Shown here: piece by piece, positions 19,159 to 29,483 of the stretch | Position numbering within the stretch: position 1 is the first letter of the stretch | Layout: each line of letters opens with the position of its first letter | NCBI GenBank assembly: GCA_017857895.1 | Contig: JAFMCG010000008.1 | Coordinates: 1 to 36,731 of the forward strand | Origin: Burkholderiaceae bacterium | GTDB lineage: Bacteria; Pseudomonadota; Gammaproteobacteria; Burkholderiales; Burkholderiaceae_B | Direction of reading: 5' to 3' | Length of the DNA stretch: 36,731 nt | Notes under the pieces: generated by a model | Seen by the model: only the letters and a program-made list of their open reading frames with translations | The model's database searches: none | What the model was told of the DNA's origin: nothing | Position numbers and translations under genes: made by a program

Positions 19159-20565
19159 ATGACCCAATCACCTGCCACTCGCGTCCGTACCCGCTTCGCC
19201 CCTTCACCAACCGGCTTTCTACACCTTGGAGGCGCTCGCACCGCGCTTTATGCTTGGGCCTATGCCAAACACCATCAGGGCGACTTTGTGCTGCGTATTG
19301 AAGACACTGATTTAGAGCGCTCAACACCTGAAGCTGTGCAAGCCATTCTCGATGGCATGGCCTGGCTTGGGCTGACACCCGACGAAGGCCCTTTCTATCA
19401 AATGCAACACATGACGCGCTATAAAGCCGTCATCACCCAGATGTTGGCCGATGGCACGGCTTACCACTGCTACAGCACGCCTGAAGAAGTCAATGCGATG
19501 CGCGAGCGTGCCCGCGAGCTGGGCTTAAAACCAAAATACGATGGCACATGGCGCCCCGAGCTCGGTAAAACACTGCCAGTCGTGCCAGCCAACCAAGCCC
19601 CCGTGGTGCGCTTTAAGAACCCCTTGAGTGGTGCCACGCAATGGCACGACATGGTCAAAGGCCCAATCAGCATCAACAATGAAGAGCTTGACGACCTGAT
19701 CATCGCACGCCCAGACGGCACACCCACTTACAACTTTTGTGTGGTGGTCGATGACTGGGACATGAACATCACCCATGTCTTGCGCGGTGACGACCACGTC
19801 AACAACACGCCCCGCCAAATCAACATCCTAAAGGCCTTAAACGCCCCACTACCCGAATATGGCCATCTGCCAATGATTCTTGGCCCCGACGGCGAGAAAC
19901 TCTCCAAGCGCCACGGTGCGGTCAGCGTCATGGCTTACGAGCAAGAGGGTTACTTGGCTGAGGCCATGATCAATTACCTGGCGCGCTTGGGCTGGAGCCA
20001 TGGCGACGAAGAGATTTTCTCGCGCGAGCAGCTCGTTCAATGGTTTGATTCAAACAGTTTGTCGAAATCAGCCTCGCAATGGGATCCCAAGAAACTCAAC
20101 TGGGTCAATGCGCATTACATCAAAGCCGCTGACAACCACTGGTTGGCAGACGCCATTAGCCCACGCCTAGTGGCGCTGGGCGCTGACCCGCTGAAGATCG
20201 ACTTGCCCCAAGCCGTCGAATTACTCAAAGACCGTTGCGAAACGCTGGTCCAACTCACAGAGGCCAGTCTACTTTTTTGCGGGGCGCCTGTCGCACCTGA
20301 TCCTGAACTCGTGGCCAAGCACATCAATGATGAGGTCAGGCGTGCGGTGGCTGACTTTACGCAAGAGGCTACCGAGGTTCAGTGGCAACGCCAAGCCATT
20401 GGTGCTTTGATCAAGTCAGTTCTGGCGCAACACCAGATGAAAATGCCACAGTTGGCCATTCCATTGCGCTTGATCGTGGCTGGCACCACACAAACCCCCG
20501 CCATTGATGCGGTGCTTGAAATCATGGGCCGCGAGGCTGTTTTAAAGAGACTGCGGTCTTTTTAG
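19159..20565 (+). CDS. gltX: Glutamyl-tRNA synthetase
   Basis: [24 protein letters not shown] and [12 protein letters not shown] signatures. Confidence 0.97.
   Translation: MTQSPATRVRTRFAPSPTGFLHLGGARTALYAWAYAKHHQGDFVLRIEDTDLERSTPEAVQAILDGMAWLGLTPDEGPFYQMQHMTRYKAVITQMLADGTAYHCYSTPEEVNAMRERARELGLKPKYDGTWRPELGKTLPVVPANQAPVVRFKNPLSGATQWHDMVKGPISINNEELDDLIIARPDGTPTYNFCVVVDDWDMNITHVLRGDDHVNNTPRQINILKALNAPLPEYGHLPMILGPDGEKLSKRHGAVSVMAYEQEGYLAEAMINYLARLGWSHGDEEIFSREQLVQWFDSNSLSKSASQWDPKKLNWVNAHYIKAADNHWLADAISPRLVALGADPLKIDLPQAVELLKDRCETLVQLTEASLLFCGAPVAPDPELVAKHINDEVRRAVADFTQEATEVQWQRQAIGALIKSVLAQHQMKMPQLAIPLRLIVAGTTQTPAIDAVLEIMGREAVLKRLRSF
20544..20563 (+). terminator. Tentative weak intrinsic terminator overlapping the gltX 3' end
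   Basis: AAAGAGAC-TGCG-GTCTTTTT: short A/U-rich stem with one G.U pair, ending in a T-run. Confidence 0.3.
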
Positions 20566-20868
20566 GACTAGGTCAGCAACCCTCAAAATATAAAGCAGTC
20601 TTTTGGGCCACCGATTATCCCTTTCTGAGTCGTCTCACGTTTCGTGAGCGCTCACACCTGCCACAACCCTGAAATGCAAGCACGCATTTTTTTATGGTGG
20701 GGATCGTGGCAAGAACCACACAACTTTAACCATCGACGACGATTTTGACATCACGGGCTGGCTTAAGACATGCCTTTGGCTACCGTCTTTTTAAGGTTTT
20801 TGTTGATCATAATCTAGGGTTTGCCCGAATTTTTTTGGCCAGATTTGTCTTGCTCGGATCGAACTAAG

Positions 20869-20884
20869 ACACTAGAATTTGTGC
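20869..20884 (+). promoter_or_regulatory. NrdR box 1
   Basis: ACACTAGAATTTGTGC, close to the NrdR consensus ACACWATATATWGTGT. Confidence 0.75.
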
Positions 20885-20899
20885 TTAAAGCATTTCTAA

Positions 20900-20915
20900 G
20901 CACTACATCTTGTGT
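20900..20915 (+). promoter_or_regulatory. NrdR box 2
   Basis: GCACTACATCTTGTGT, 31 bp (about three helical turns) from box 1, as is typical of paired NrdR boxes. Confidence 0.78.
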
Positions 20916-20986
20916 TTAGACACCAAATTCTATGATCCCGATTATTGACAAATACACGGGGTCTCATGTCTCTAGCAGGAGCCGCC

Positions 20987-23890
20987 ATGCAAGTCACTAG
21001 CACCGTAAAACCCACTTCAGAACAAGTACCCGTTGGGCAAACCGCTGACGTCCAGCCTAAGCCTAGCCAATGGTCAAACTACAACATTATTCGCCGTAAC
21101 GGCGCGGTCGTTAACTTCGAACCGAGCAAAATCGGGATTGCGATGACCAAGGCCTTTTTGGCTGTTAACGGCGGTCAAGGTGCCGCCTCAGCTCGCGTGC
21201 GCGAGTTGGTTGAGCAGTTGACTGGCCAAGTGGTGGGCTCGTTGGTTCGCAGCCGACCAAACGGTGGCACGTTTCACATCGAAGACATTCAAGATGCTGC
21301 CGAACTGGCGCTGATGCGCTCAGGCGAGCACGATGTGGCTCGGTCGTACGTCTTATATAGAGAGCGTCGCTCACAAGAGCGTGCCCAAGCCGGACAAGCC
21401 GCCTCACCTGCGACCGAGCACTCTATTACGATTAAGGAAAATGGCGTGTCCAAGCCATTGGACTTGGCCAAGCTCAAAGCAACGATCGAAGGCGCTGGCG
21501 TTGGCCTAGAAGAGTTCGTCGACACCGACTTGATTTTGAAAGAAACACTCAAGAATCTCTACGACGGTGTACCCATTGAAGAGGTCTATAAGTCAGCCAT
21601 CCTCGCAGCTCGGGTTCAAGTTGAAAAAGATCCCGCCTACAGCCGAGCAACCGCGCGCTTGTTGTTGCACTCAATTCGCAAAGAAGTACTTGAGCAAGAG
21701 GTCTCACAAGACGCGATGGTCACTGAGTACGCCAACTACTTTCCCAAGTTCATCAAGAAAGGGATCGAGGGCGGTTTGTTGAATCCTGAACTCGGCCAAT
21801 ACGATTTGAAACGCCTAGGCCTGGCTTTGGATGCTAAGCGTGACTTGCAATTTGACTACCTTGGGCTGCAAACACTGTATGACCGTTACTTTCTACACCT
21901 GAAAGGTCAGCGCATTGAACTGCCACAAGTGTTCTTCATGCGTGTGGCCATGGGTCTGGCATTGAGAGAAGTTAATCGCGAGGAACGTGCGGTTGAGTTC
22001 TACGAGATCCTATCGTCGTTTGACTTCATGAGCTCCACGCCAACACTATTTAACTCTGGCACTTTGCACTCACAACTGTCGTCTTGCTATCTCTCGACCG
22101 TTGAAGATGATCTCGATGGGATCTACGAAGCCATCAAAGAAAATGCCTTGCTCGCCAAGTATGCCGGTGGCTTGGGTAATGATTGGACGCCAGTGCGCGC
22201 CATGCGCAGCCACATCAAAGGCACCAATGGTGAAAGTCAAGGCGTTGTTCCATTTTTGAAGGTCGTCAACGACACGGCTGTTGCTGTGAACCAAGGCGGT
22301 AAGCGTAAGGGCGCGGTGTGTTGCTACCTCGAGACGTGGCACTTGGACATTGAAGAGTTTCTTGATTTGCGTAAAAACACCGGTGATGAGCGTCGCCGCA
22401 CGCACGACATGAACACCGCCAACTGGATCCCTGACCTTTTCATGAAGCGTGTCATGCAGGCTGGTGACTGGACCTTGTTTTCGCCATCAGACTGCCCTGA
22501 CCTGCACGACAAAGTTGGCCAAGCATTTGAAGAGGCCTACGTTGGTTATGAAGCGAAAACCATCAGCGGTGAAATCACGCTCTTTAAAACGATGCCAGCA
22601 CTCACGTTGTGGCGCCGCATGTTGTCCATGTTGTTTGAAACCGGCCATCCTTGGATCACTTTCAAAGACCCTTGCAACATTCGCTCACCGCAGCAACACG
22701 TGGGTGTGGTTCACAGCTCGAACCTCTGCACTGAGATCACCCTAAACACCAACGACTCTGAAATCGCAGTATGTAACTTGGGCTCTGTTAACTTGGTTGC
22801 CCACTTGACCGAGCAGGCCGATGGCAGCTTGCTACTCGATCACGACAAGTTAGAGAAGACCATCAACATCGCCATGCGCATGCTTGATAACGTGATCGAT
22901 ATCAACTATTACGCCGTGGACAAAGCACGCAACTCAAACCTGCGTCACCGCCCAGTCGGTTTGGGCATCATGGGTTTCCAAGATTGCTTGCACATGATGC
23001 GCATTCCTTACGCCTCCAATGATGCGGTTGAGTTTTCTGATCGATCAATGGAAGCGGTGTGCTATTTTGCGTACGCCGCATCAAGCAAATTGGCTGCCGA
23101 GCGCGGTGCATACGCGTCATACGATGGTTCACTTTGGTCGCGTGGCATCTTGCCGCAAGACTCGGTGGCCATGTTGCGCGAACACCGTGGTGGGTACGTT
23201 GAAGTCGACGATTCGAGCACGTTAGATTGGGATTCGTTGCGTGCACGCATCAAACAACATGGTATGCGTAACTCAAATTGCGTTGCAATCGCCCCAACCG
23301 CAACAATTTCAAATATCATCGGTGTGTCTGCATGCATTGAGCCTACTTATCAAAACTTGTACGTTAAATCAAACCTATCCGGCGAGTTCACTGTGGTTAA
23401 TCAAAACCTAGTGAGAGATCTCAAGAAGCTGGGCCTCTGGGACGAAGTCATGGTCGCTGACCTGAAATACTTCGACGGCAGTCTATCCAAAATCGATAGG
23501 ATCCCCAGTGCGCTACGCACGCTTTATGCCACCGCCTTTGAAGTTGATACCACTTGGATCGTGGAATGTGCGTCACGTCGCCAAAAGTGGATCGATCAAG
23601 CGCAATCGCTAAACATATACATGGCAGGTGCTTCCGGTAAAAAACTTGACGACACTTATAAGTTAGCGTGGTTACGTGGTCTAAAGACCACCTACTACCT
23701 GCGCACGCTCGGTGCCACAAGTGCAGAAAAGTCCACCGGCCAAGGTGGCGAGTTAAATGCGGTTAGTAGTGGTGCTGTCGGTGGTGTTGCTGCCGCGAGC
23801 CCAACACTGCCTGAAGCTGAAATCGTTGGTGTTGCTTGCACGATGAGACCTGGGGATCCCGGTTTCGAAGAGTGCGAAGCCTGCCAATAA
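20987..23890 (+). CDS. nrdA: Class Ia ribonucleoside-diphosphate reductase, alpha subunit (two N-terminal ATP-cone domains)
   Basis: [28 protein letters not shown]-terminal FEECEACQ. Two ATP-cone-like repeats in the first ~260 aa. Start at ATG 20987 chosen because of the GCAGGAGCCGCC RBS; the ORF extends upstream to 20945. Confidence 0.93.
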   Translation: MQVTSTVKPTSEQVPVGQTADVQPKPSQWSNYNIIRRNGAVVNFEPSKIGIAMTKAFLAVNGGQGAASARVRELVEQLTGQVVGSLVRSRPNGGTFHIEDIQDAAELALMRSGEHDVARSYVLYRERRSQERAQAGQAASPATEHSITIKENGVSKPLDLAKLKATIEGAGVGLEEFVDTDLILKETLKNLYDGVPIEEVYKSAILAARVQVEKDPAYSRATARLLLHSIRKEVLEQEVSQDAMVTEYANYFPKFIKKGIEGGLLNPELGQYDLKRLGLALDAKRDLQFDYLGLQTLYDRYFLHLKGQRIELPQVFFMRVAMGLALREVNREERAVEFYEILSSFDFMSSTPTLFNSGTLHSQLSSCYLSTVEDDLDGIYEAIKENALLAKYAGGLGNDWTPVRAMRSHIKGTNGESQGVVPFLKVVNDTAVAVNQGGKRKGAVCCYLETWHLDIEEFLDLRKNTGDERRRTHDMNTANWIPDLFMKRVMQAGDWTLFSPSDCPDLHDKVGQAFEEAYVGYEAKTISGEITLFKTMPALTLWRRMLSMLFETGHPWITFKDPCNIRSPQQHVGVVHSSNLCTEITLNTNDSEIAVCNLGSVNLVAHLTEQADGSLLLDHDKLEKTINIAMRMLDNVIDINYYAVDKARNSNLRHRPVGLGIMGFQDCLHMMRIPYASNDAVEFSDRSMEAVCYFAYAASSKLAAERGAYASYDGSLWSRGILPQDSVAMLREHRGGYVEVDDSSTLDWDSLRARIKQHGMRNSNCVAIAPTATISNIIGVSACIEPTYQNLYVKSNLSGEFTVVNQNLVRDLKKLGLWDEVMVADLKYFDGSLSKIDRIPSALRTLYATAFEVDTTWIVECASRRQKWIDQAQSLNIYMAGASGKKLDDTYKLAWLRGLKTTYYLRTLGATSAEKSTGQGGELNAVSSGAVGGVAAASPTLPEAEIVGVACTMRPGDPGFEECEACQ

Positions 23891-23910
23891 GCCAACGAAA
23901 GGAATTTGAT

Positions 23911-25098
23911 ATGTTGAACTGGAACGAAGAAACCATCACGACCCATAAGCCGGCGACAGCGCCAGCGACTGGCATCACATTGATCGACAACGGACTGCGC
24001 GAAGCCACCGGTGTGTTTGGTGATGTCGCCCTCCCAACCCCTGGCGTCACTGAAAGTGAGAGCACCACCAAGGTCGTACAACAACGCGTCAATGTTGCTG
24101 ACAAGCGCATCATCAACGCCAAAACTGACGTCAACCAACTGGTGCCGTTTAAATACAAATGGGCTTGGGAAAAGTACCTGGCCACTTGCGCCAACCACTG
24201 GATGCCGCAAGAGGTCAACATGTCGCGTGATATCGCGTTGTGGAAGAACCCCAATGGCTTGACCGAAGACGAGCGTCGTATTGTCAAACGCAACCTCGGT
24301 TTTTTTGTGACTGCTGACTCGCTGGCAGCGAACAACATCGTCTTGGGCACCTATCGCCACATCACGGCACCTGAGTGCCGTCAATTCTTGCTGCGCCAAG
24401 CCTTTGAAGAAGCCATTCACACACATGCTTATCAGTACATCGTTGAAAGCCTAGACTTGGATCAAGCCGAGATCTTCAATGCTTACAACGAAGTGCCCTC
24501 AATTCGTGCCAAAGACCAGTTCCTGATCCCATTCATTGACGCCATCGCTGATCCAAACTTCAAGACCGGCACGCCAGAAGACGATCAAACGTTATTGCGT
24601 TCTTTGATCGTCTTTGCCTGCCTGATGGAAGGCTTGTTCTTCTACGTTGGTTTCACACAGATTCTTGCACTGGGTCGTCAAAACAAAATGACTGGTGCCG
24701 CAGAGCAGTACATGTACATCCTGCGTGATGAATCGATGCACTGCAATTTTGGTATTGACTTGATCAACACCATTAAGCTGGAAAATCCTCACCTCTGGAC
24801 GCCAGCGTTTCGTGAAGAAATTCGTGAACTCTTTAGCAAGGCCGTTGAGCTTGAGTATGCGTACGCAGAAGACACCATGCCCCGTGGCGTGTTGGGTATG
24901 AACGCAGCCATGTTCAAGTCATACCTGCGCTTTATTGCGAACCGTCGTTGCCAGCAAATTGGCCTTGAGCCATTGTTTGCCCAGGAAGAGAACCCCTTCC
25001 CGTGGATGGCAGAAATGATTGATCTAAAGAAAGAACGTAATTTCTTTGAAACGCGCGTCATCGAGTATCAGACAGGTGGAGCACTGAACTGGGAATAA
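23911..25098 (+). CDS. nrdB: Ribonucleoside-diphosphate reductase, beta subunit
   Basis: [15 protein letters not shown] (metal-ligand Glu/His and radical Tyr positions), [24 protein letters not shown]. Start ATG 23911 with GAAAGGA RBS. Confidence 0.95.
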   Translation: MLNWNEETITTHKPATAPATGITLIDNGLREATGVFGDVALPTPGVTESESTTKVVQQRVNVADKRIINAKTDVNQLVPFKYKWAWEKYLATCANHWMPQEVNMSRDIALWKNPNGLTEDERRIVKRNLGFFVTADSLAANNIVLGTYRHITAPECRQFLLRQAFEEAIHTHAYQYIVESLDLDQAEIFNAYNEVPSIRAKDQFLIPFIDAIADPNFKTGTPEDDQTLLRSLIVFACLMEGLFFYVGFTQILALGRQNKMTGAAEQYMYILRDESMHCNFGIDLINTIKLENPHLWTPAFREEIRELFSKAVELEYAYAEDTMPRGVLGMNAAMFKSYLRFIANRRCQQIGLEPLFAQEENPFPWMAEMIDLKKERNFFETRVIEYQTGGALNWE

Positions 25099-25162
25099 TC
25101 ACCTAGGTCAGAGACTCGAAACGCGAGCTATAACAGCGGCCGGCAAACAACTGGCTGCTTGA

Positions 25163-25214
25163 ATGACCACCCTTCGCTGGGGATGCCAAAGCATCCCCAG
25201 CGAAGGGTGGTCAT
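25163..25214. repeat. Perfect 24-bp inverted repeat with CAAA loop downstream of nrdB, no T-run
   Basis: ATGACCACCCTTCGCTGGGGATGC-CAAA-GCATCCCCAGCGAAGGGTGGTCAT. Confidence 0.9.
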
Positions 25215-25294
25215 ACCGCATTCGCAGCCTCAATCAATGCTAGCCGGAATCGGCAAAAGTGATTGTGGTTGTGAATAGCGCGAGCCTTGTGGTC

Positions 25295-25341
25295 GACCCA
25301 AAAAGGGCAGTCCTCAAGGCGCGCGTTCCTTGTTTTGGGTC
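25295..25341 (+). promoter_or_regulatory. Predicted structured 5' leader (possible three-way junction) of the AlaLys-rich H1-like gene
   Basis: GACCCAAAA(25295-25303)/TTTTGGGTC(25333-25341) enclosing AGG(G)CAG(T)CCT and CAAGG-CGCGCGTT-CCTTG. Lies ~10 nt before the AAGGAG RBS. Confidence 0.45.
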
Positions 25342-25363
25342 CCTGAACTAAAGGAGTTAGACA

Positions 25364-25891
25364 ATGGCAACAGCCAAAAAAGTAGCAAAGAAGGCGCCAG
25401 CCAAGAAAGCAGCCGTTAAGAAAGTCGCTGCCAAAAAGGCCCCGGCAAAGAAAGTAGTTGCTAAAAAAGCACCAGCTAAGAAAGCCGCTGCTAAAAAAGT
25501 AGTGGCTAAAAAAGCGCCTGCTAAGAAAGTCGCTGCTAAAAAAGTAGTGGCTAAAAAAGCGCCTGCTAAGAAAGCCGCTGCTAAAAAAGTAGTGGCTAAA
25601 AAAGCGCCTGCTAAGAAAGTCGCTGCTAAAAAAGCGCCTGCTAAGAAAGTCGCTGCTAAAAAAGCAGTTGCTAAAAAAGCGCCTGCTAAAAAAGCAGTTG
25701 CCAAAAAAGCACCTGCTAAGAAAGCACCCGCAAAAAAGGCTGTAAAAAAAAGTCCTAAAAAACCGGCTGCTAAAAAAGCTGCCGTAAGAAAGCCTGCAAC
25801 TACTGCGCCTTCAACCGCTGCCGCACCTGGTGCGAAAACAGCACTGAACCCAGCTGCATCATGGCCTTTCCCAACGGGTGGTCGTCCTTGA
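25364..25891 (+). CDS. AlaLys-rich histone H1-like DNA-binding protein
   Basis: [25 protein letters not shown]... with pentapeptide xxAKK periodicity, C-terminus [23 protein letters not shown]. Confidence 0.9.
   Translation: MATAKKVAKKAPAKKAAVKKVAAKKAPAKKVVAKKAPAKKAAAKKVVAKKAPAKKVAAKKVVAKKAPAKKAAAKKVVAKKAPAKKVAAKKAPAKKVAAKKAVAKKAPAKKAVAKKAPAKKAPAKKAVKKSPKKPAAKKAAVRKPATTAPSTAAAPGAKTALNPAASWPFPTGGRP
25480..25690 (+). repeat. Coding tandem repeats (about 15-aa/45-bp and 5-aa periodicity) in the H1-like gene
   Basis: Repeated GCTAAAAAAGTAGTGGCTAAAAAAGCGCCTGCTAAGAAAG[TC/CC]... blocks with near-identical codons. Confidence 0.85.
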
Positions 25892-25920
25892 TCGTTTAAG
25901 GGATCGACTGCTTACCGGTC

Positions 25921-25952
25921 ACCGCCCAGCTTAAGCTGGGCGGTTTTTTTTT
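25921..25952 (+). terminator. Intrinsic terminator of the H1-like gene
   Basis: ACCGCCCAGCTT/AAGCTGGGCGGT followed by TTTTTTTT. Confidence 0.9.
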
Positions 25953-26008
25953 GCGTGCCAGGTTTATACAGATATTTGCTCATGATCGTGCGACAATGAC
26001 GGCATTAA

Positions 26009-26599
26009 ATGACTTTTAACGGTGCGTTGGCTTCAATGTCTGTTGATATCTTGCAATTTCTAATCGAGATTGGTTTCACAATCTTGGGGGCTGCCTTTCT
26101 AGCCAGGTGCTGGTTACACGCGATTCGGTTTCACCCGTTTAATCCGTTTTCGCAGCTTATTTTTAGGGCAACAGAGTGGCTGTCCAAGCCCTTGCGTGGC
26201 GTCTTACCCTCAGGCAAATCCATCGATTACGCCAGCCTTTTCGGGGCTTATCTGATCGCAGTGGTTTATCTGTTCGCACTTTGGGTAATCGCAACGCGCG
26301 CCTTACCACCCTACGAACTGATTGTGCCTGGGTTGATGGCCGCTTTGGTCACCCTGGGCCGTTGGTTACTGAACCTCATCATTTGGTTAACGCTGATTCA
26401 AGCCGTTCTTTCTTGGATCAATCCTTTGGCACCGATGATGCCGGTCCTACGAACGCTAACAGCACCGTTGCTCGAACCCATCCGACGCATCCTGCCAAAC
26501 TTCAGTGGATTTGATTTCTCACCGCTGGTGTTACTGATCCTGGCGCAAATCGCTATGATGGTACTTAGCCGAATCAATTTCACCTTATTCGGTGTTTAG
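26009..26599 (+). CDS. YggT-family integral membrane protein
   Basis: Two-repeat YggT architecture: RFHPFNPFSQLIFRATEWLSKPLRGVLPS and LIQAVLSWINPLAPMMPVLRTLTAPLLEPIRRILP. Confidence 0.88.
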   Translation: MTFNGALASMSVDILQFLIEIGFTILGAAFLARCWLHAIRFHPFNPFSQLIFRATEWLSKPLRGVLPSGKSIDYASLFGAYLIAVVYLFALWVIATRALPPYELIVPGLMAALVTLGRWLLNLIIWLTLIQAVLSWINPLAPMMPVLRTLTAPLLEPIRRILPNFSGFDFSPLVLLILAQIAMMVLSRINFTLFGV

Positions 26600-28953
26600 T
26601 GGTGTTGCTAGCTAACCGCTTGGGATTGGCGCTGCTACTACTCGGCTGCTTAATGGCAACCACCCATGCCTTTGCCCAAGTCACTTTGCTGCCAAGCGCC
26701 TTAGAAAAGAGTCTTCAGACGAAGATCACCGAGCAGGTCAAGACAGACCCAAGCCCCAACGACATCAATGCGCAGCGCAAAACATTAGAAGCTGGACTCG
26801 CACAAGCAAAGGAAGCATTGGGTATCCGAAGCAACGAATTGCGTGCGCTGACAGGACAAAACACAATTGAAAAAAATGACCTGGCCGACACGGTTCGCTC
26901 ACTCGGCCTGATCACAGCACGTTATCAACATGCACTCGATGGATTGAAAGCGCTTGAGCGCTTATCCGAACAAGTCAAACAAAGTCGCACTGAAATCCAA
27001 AACTGGATGCCGCCTAGCGGGGGGCCACCTTGGCCGTTGTCCCTCGGTGATCAAACCTACATCACCATGATGCAGGCATCTCATGCTGCCAAACAGCTTG
27101 ACGGCCACACACAAATGCTAAAACGCAATCAAGCCGCCCTTCTCAAACAACGGCGCGATCTTGAAATTGAACGCAACCAAATTTTGAATCAATCGTCCCA
27201 ATCGCGCCTGAACCATCGCAACGCCGCTTCTAACGCTCAGTTATTAAGCCTTCAGACCGAGTTATCGGCTGTGGAACTCGAGTTGGTGTTCTCAGATATC
27301 CGCTTGCAATCCAATTACCTTCGCCAAACAAGCGAAACCCTCAATGCAGAAGCCGCTGGCAAAAACTGGGCCTACTTTGACAACCGCTTTACCTTTGACC
27401 CAATAGCCTTCAAACGGATTGATGATCAAATCAAAGCCGATCTGGTTAAGAACGCTCATCAACGTCAAGAAACTCGAGCGCGTTTTGATGAAGCCCTGAG
27501 CCAAGCTTGGACGGCCACTGCTGCTTTAAACACGGTAAGCGCTGCGCCTGATGCGACTGCGCAATCGATCGCATCAGCGCAGCGGGCAGTCAAACTCTCC
27601 GATGCTCAAATGATAGTGGCGCGTATGCGTCGCGACATTACCTTCTATGAAATGGAAATGTTGAGTGTCACACAGCGACTTTGGCAGATGCGGTTTGACA
27701 TATACAACGGCAATGATAAATCGCTTGATTTGCAGAGCCTGTTCTCCGAATATGGGGATATCGGACTTCAGCTCAAGGAATGGCTCGATTACGATACCCT
27801 CTATATTGAAGAAAAAAATCGGGCAATGCGCGAGCTACGTAATGCCGCTGTTTTGGCTGAGAGCGAAGAAGAAGCAAACTATCTCAACGCGATGGCCGAG
27901 ACAGCGCAACAAGAGATCTTAGTGCTCGGTGAGGCCGTTACTAATATTGAAAGCGTACAAGTGCTTCTCACACTCACGCAACGCGAGCTGACGCAATTCC
28001 GTGATCAAGCGAATTGGAAGGCACAGCTCGGTTATGTGGCAAACGATATCAAAGACTTTACGCATTGGCTTTGGCACTTCCAGCTATTCACGGTGACAGA
28101 CAACATCGTTGTGGATGGTCGGACAATCACCACTGAACGCAGCATCACCATTGGCAAAAGTATTGGTGCCATTCTGATTTTGATTTTGGGGTTTGTACTG
28201 GTTAGACGAATCATGACAAGCGTCATGAAAATTGCGATGCGTCGCAACAAAGTCACACAGAATACTGCCATGATTGTCACGCGGTGGATCACGCTCTTTG
28301 CGGGACTGACGTTAATCATTTTCAGCTTTATTTTGGTGGATATCCCGCTGAGTATTTTCGCCTTTGCCGGTGGTGCCTTAGCCATTGGGATCGGTTTTGG
28401 GGCGCAAAATCTTTTACAAAATCTGATCAGTGGCTTGATGCTGCTGATTGAAAAGCCAGTACGCGTGGGTGACTGGGTAGAGGTCGGTGGCCTAACAGGT
28501 ACTGTCACTTCGATTGGTATTCGCTTTTCCACATTGCTAAGCCCCACTGGCACAGAAAATCTCGTGCCCAACAGCGTGCTCGTGCAAGAGAAACTGGTGA
28601 ACTGGACCTACTCGTCGCCAGAGGTGCGGCGTGAAATTGAAATTTGGGTCGACTACACGGCAGATGCTGATCACGTCACCGATTTGCTCATGCTCGCCGC
28701 CTCACAAAACCCAGTGGTACTGACAACGCCATCACCGCGGATTTTGCTCGATAGCTTTACCGATCGTGGCATGCTCTTCAAACTACAGTTCTGGGTCCCA
28801 ATGGTCCCGAACGTCAGTGGCCCAGTCGTGATGAGCGAAGTCAGGCGTGAGATCTATGCCAGCTTCAAGCACCACGGCATCGCTTTTGCCTACCCACACC
28901 GCACCATCGACTTCAACGGTGGCGCAACGCCGGTTAACGAGCCCCGGGCATAG
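26599..28953 (+). CDS. Large MscS-family mechanosensitive channel (signal peptide, coiled-coil periplasmic domain)
   Basis: FAFAGGALAIGIGFGAQNLLQNLISGLMLLIEKPVRVGDWVEVGGLTGTVTSIGIRFSTL. GTG start overlapping the yggT stop (TAGTG). Confidence 0.9.
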   Translation: MVLLANRLGLALLLLGCLMATTHAFAQVTLLPSALEKSLQTKITEQVKTDPSPNDINAQRKTLEAGLAQAKEALGIRSNELRALTGQNTIEKNDLADTVRSLGLITARYQHALDGLKALERLSEQVKQSRTEIQNWMPPSGGPPWPLSLGDQTYITMMQASHAAKQLDGHTQMLKRNQAALLKQRRDLEIERNQILNQSSQSRLNHRNAASNAQLLSLQTELSAVELELVFSDIRLQSNYLRQTSETLNAEAAGKNWAYFDNRFTFDPIAFKRIDDQIKADLVKNAHQRQETRARFDEALSQAWTATAALNTVSAAPDATAQSIASAQRAVKLSDAQMIVARMRRDITFYEMEMLSVTQRLWQMRFDIYNGNDKSLDLQSLFSEYGDIGLQLKEWLDYDTLYIEEKNRAMRELRNAAVLAESEEEANYLNAMAETAQQEILVLGEAVTNIESVQVLLTLTQRELTQFRDQANWKAQLGYVANDIKDFTHWLWHFQLFTVTDNIVVDGRTITTERSITIGKSIGAILILILGFVLVRRIMTSVMKIAMRRNKVTQNTAMIVTRWITLFAGLTLIIFSFILVDIPLSIFAFAGGALAIGIGFGAQNLLQNLISGLMLLIEKPVRVGDWVEVGGLTGTVTSIGIRFSTLLSPTGTENLVPNSVLVQEKLVNWTYSSPEVRREIEIWVDYTADADHVTDLLMLAASQNPVVLTTPSPRILLDSFTDRGMLFKLQFWVPMVPNVSGPVVMSEVRREIYASFKHHGIAFAYPHRTIDFNGGATPVNEPRA

Positions 28954-29446
28954 GCGCGACGCGTGTCACACCGGTCCCGCTAATCACCTGCACACGCTGA
29001 CCGACTGTTATTGGCTCATCCGCCTCTTGGGCAATCACGCGGGTTTCACCATTATCAAGTCGCACGGTGATTTCTAGGCCATCACTTTTGCCCATGCCTT
29101 CCTCGACTTTATTGCCAACGAGTGCACCCAAGATGGCACCCCCGACAATGGCCAAATCTCGTCCAACGCCACCACCCACGGCGCTGCCCGCCACACCACC
29201 CAAAGCACCACCGGCGACCATACCAGCACCTGATGTCTTGTCTTGTTGAATCACGATCGAACGCACATTGGTGACCGTGCCGTTGCGAACGATCTGTTCA
29301 GACTGGGCTTGGCTGTAGGTGTAGACTTTAGATGACGCGCTTGGCGTGCTGCATCCAGCTAGGCCAACGGCTAACAATAACAAAAGACCAGAGAGCGCAT
29401 ATTGACGTGCACCCGACTTAAGTAGGCGTGCTGAAGATTTGTTCAT
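28934..29446 (-). CDS. Glycine-zipper 2TM outer-membrane lipoprotein
   Basis: Lipobox LAVGLAGCS; GAGMVAGGALGGVAGSAVGGGVGRDLAIVGGAILGALVGNKVEE. Confidence 0.85.
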   Translation of the reverse strand: MNKSSARLLKSGARQYALSGLLLLLAVGLAGCSTPSASSKVYTYSQAQSEQIVRNGTVTNVRSIVIQQDKTSGAGMVAGGALGGVAGSAVGGGVGRDLAIVGGAILGALVGNKVEEGMGKSDGLEITVRLDNGETRVIAQEADEPITVGQRVQVISGTGVTRVAPMPGAR

Positions 29447-29483
29447 GGCAATTAATCCGATCAAAAAAGGTTCTGAATCTATC

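Noticed and set aside
20945-21800. Two ATP-cones in NrdA as a novel domain architecture
   Set aside because: Duplicated ATP-cones are known in class Ia NrdA of several proteobacteria; unusual relative to E. coli but not new.
25480-25690. Regular repeats as a possible CRISPR array
   Set aside because: The repeats are in frame, encode xxAKK units, have no unique spacers, and there are no cas genes.
25357-25704. 115-aa hydrophobic minus-strand ORF ([19 protein letters not shown] repeats)
   Set aside because: It is a mirror translation of the AlaLys codon repeats in the H1-like gene; an artefact of codon composition.
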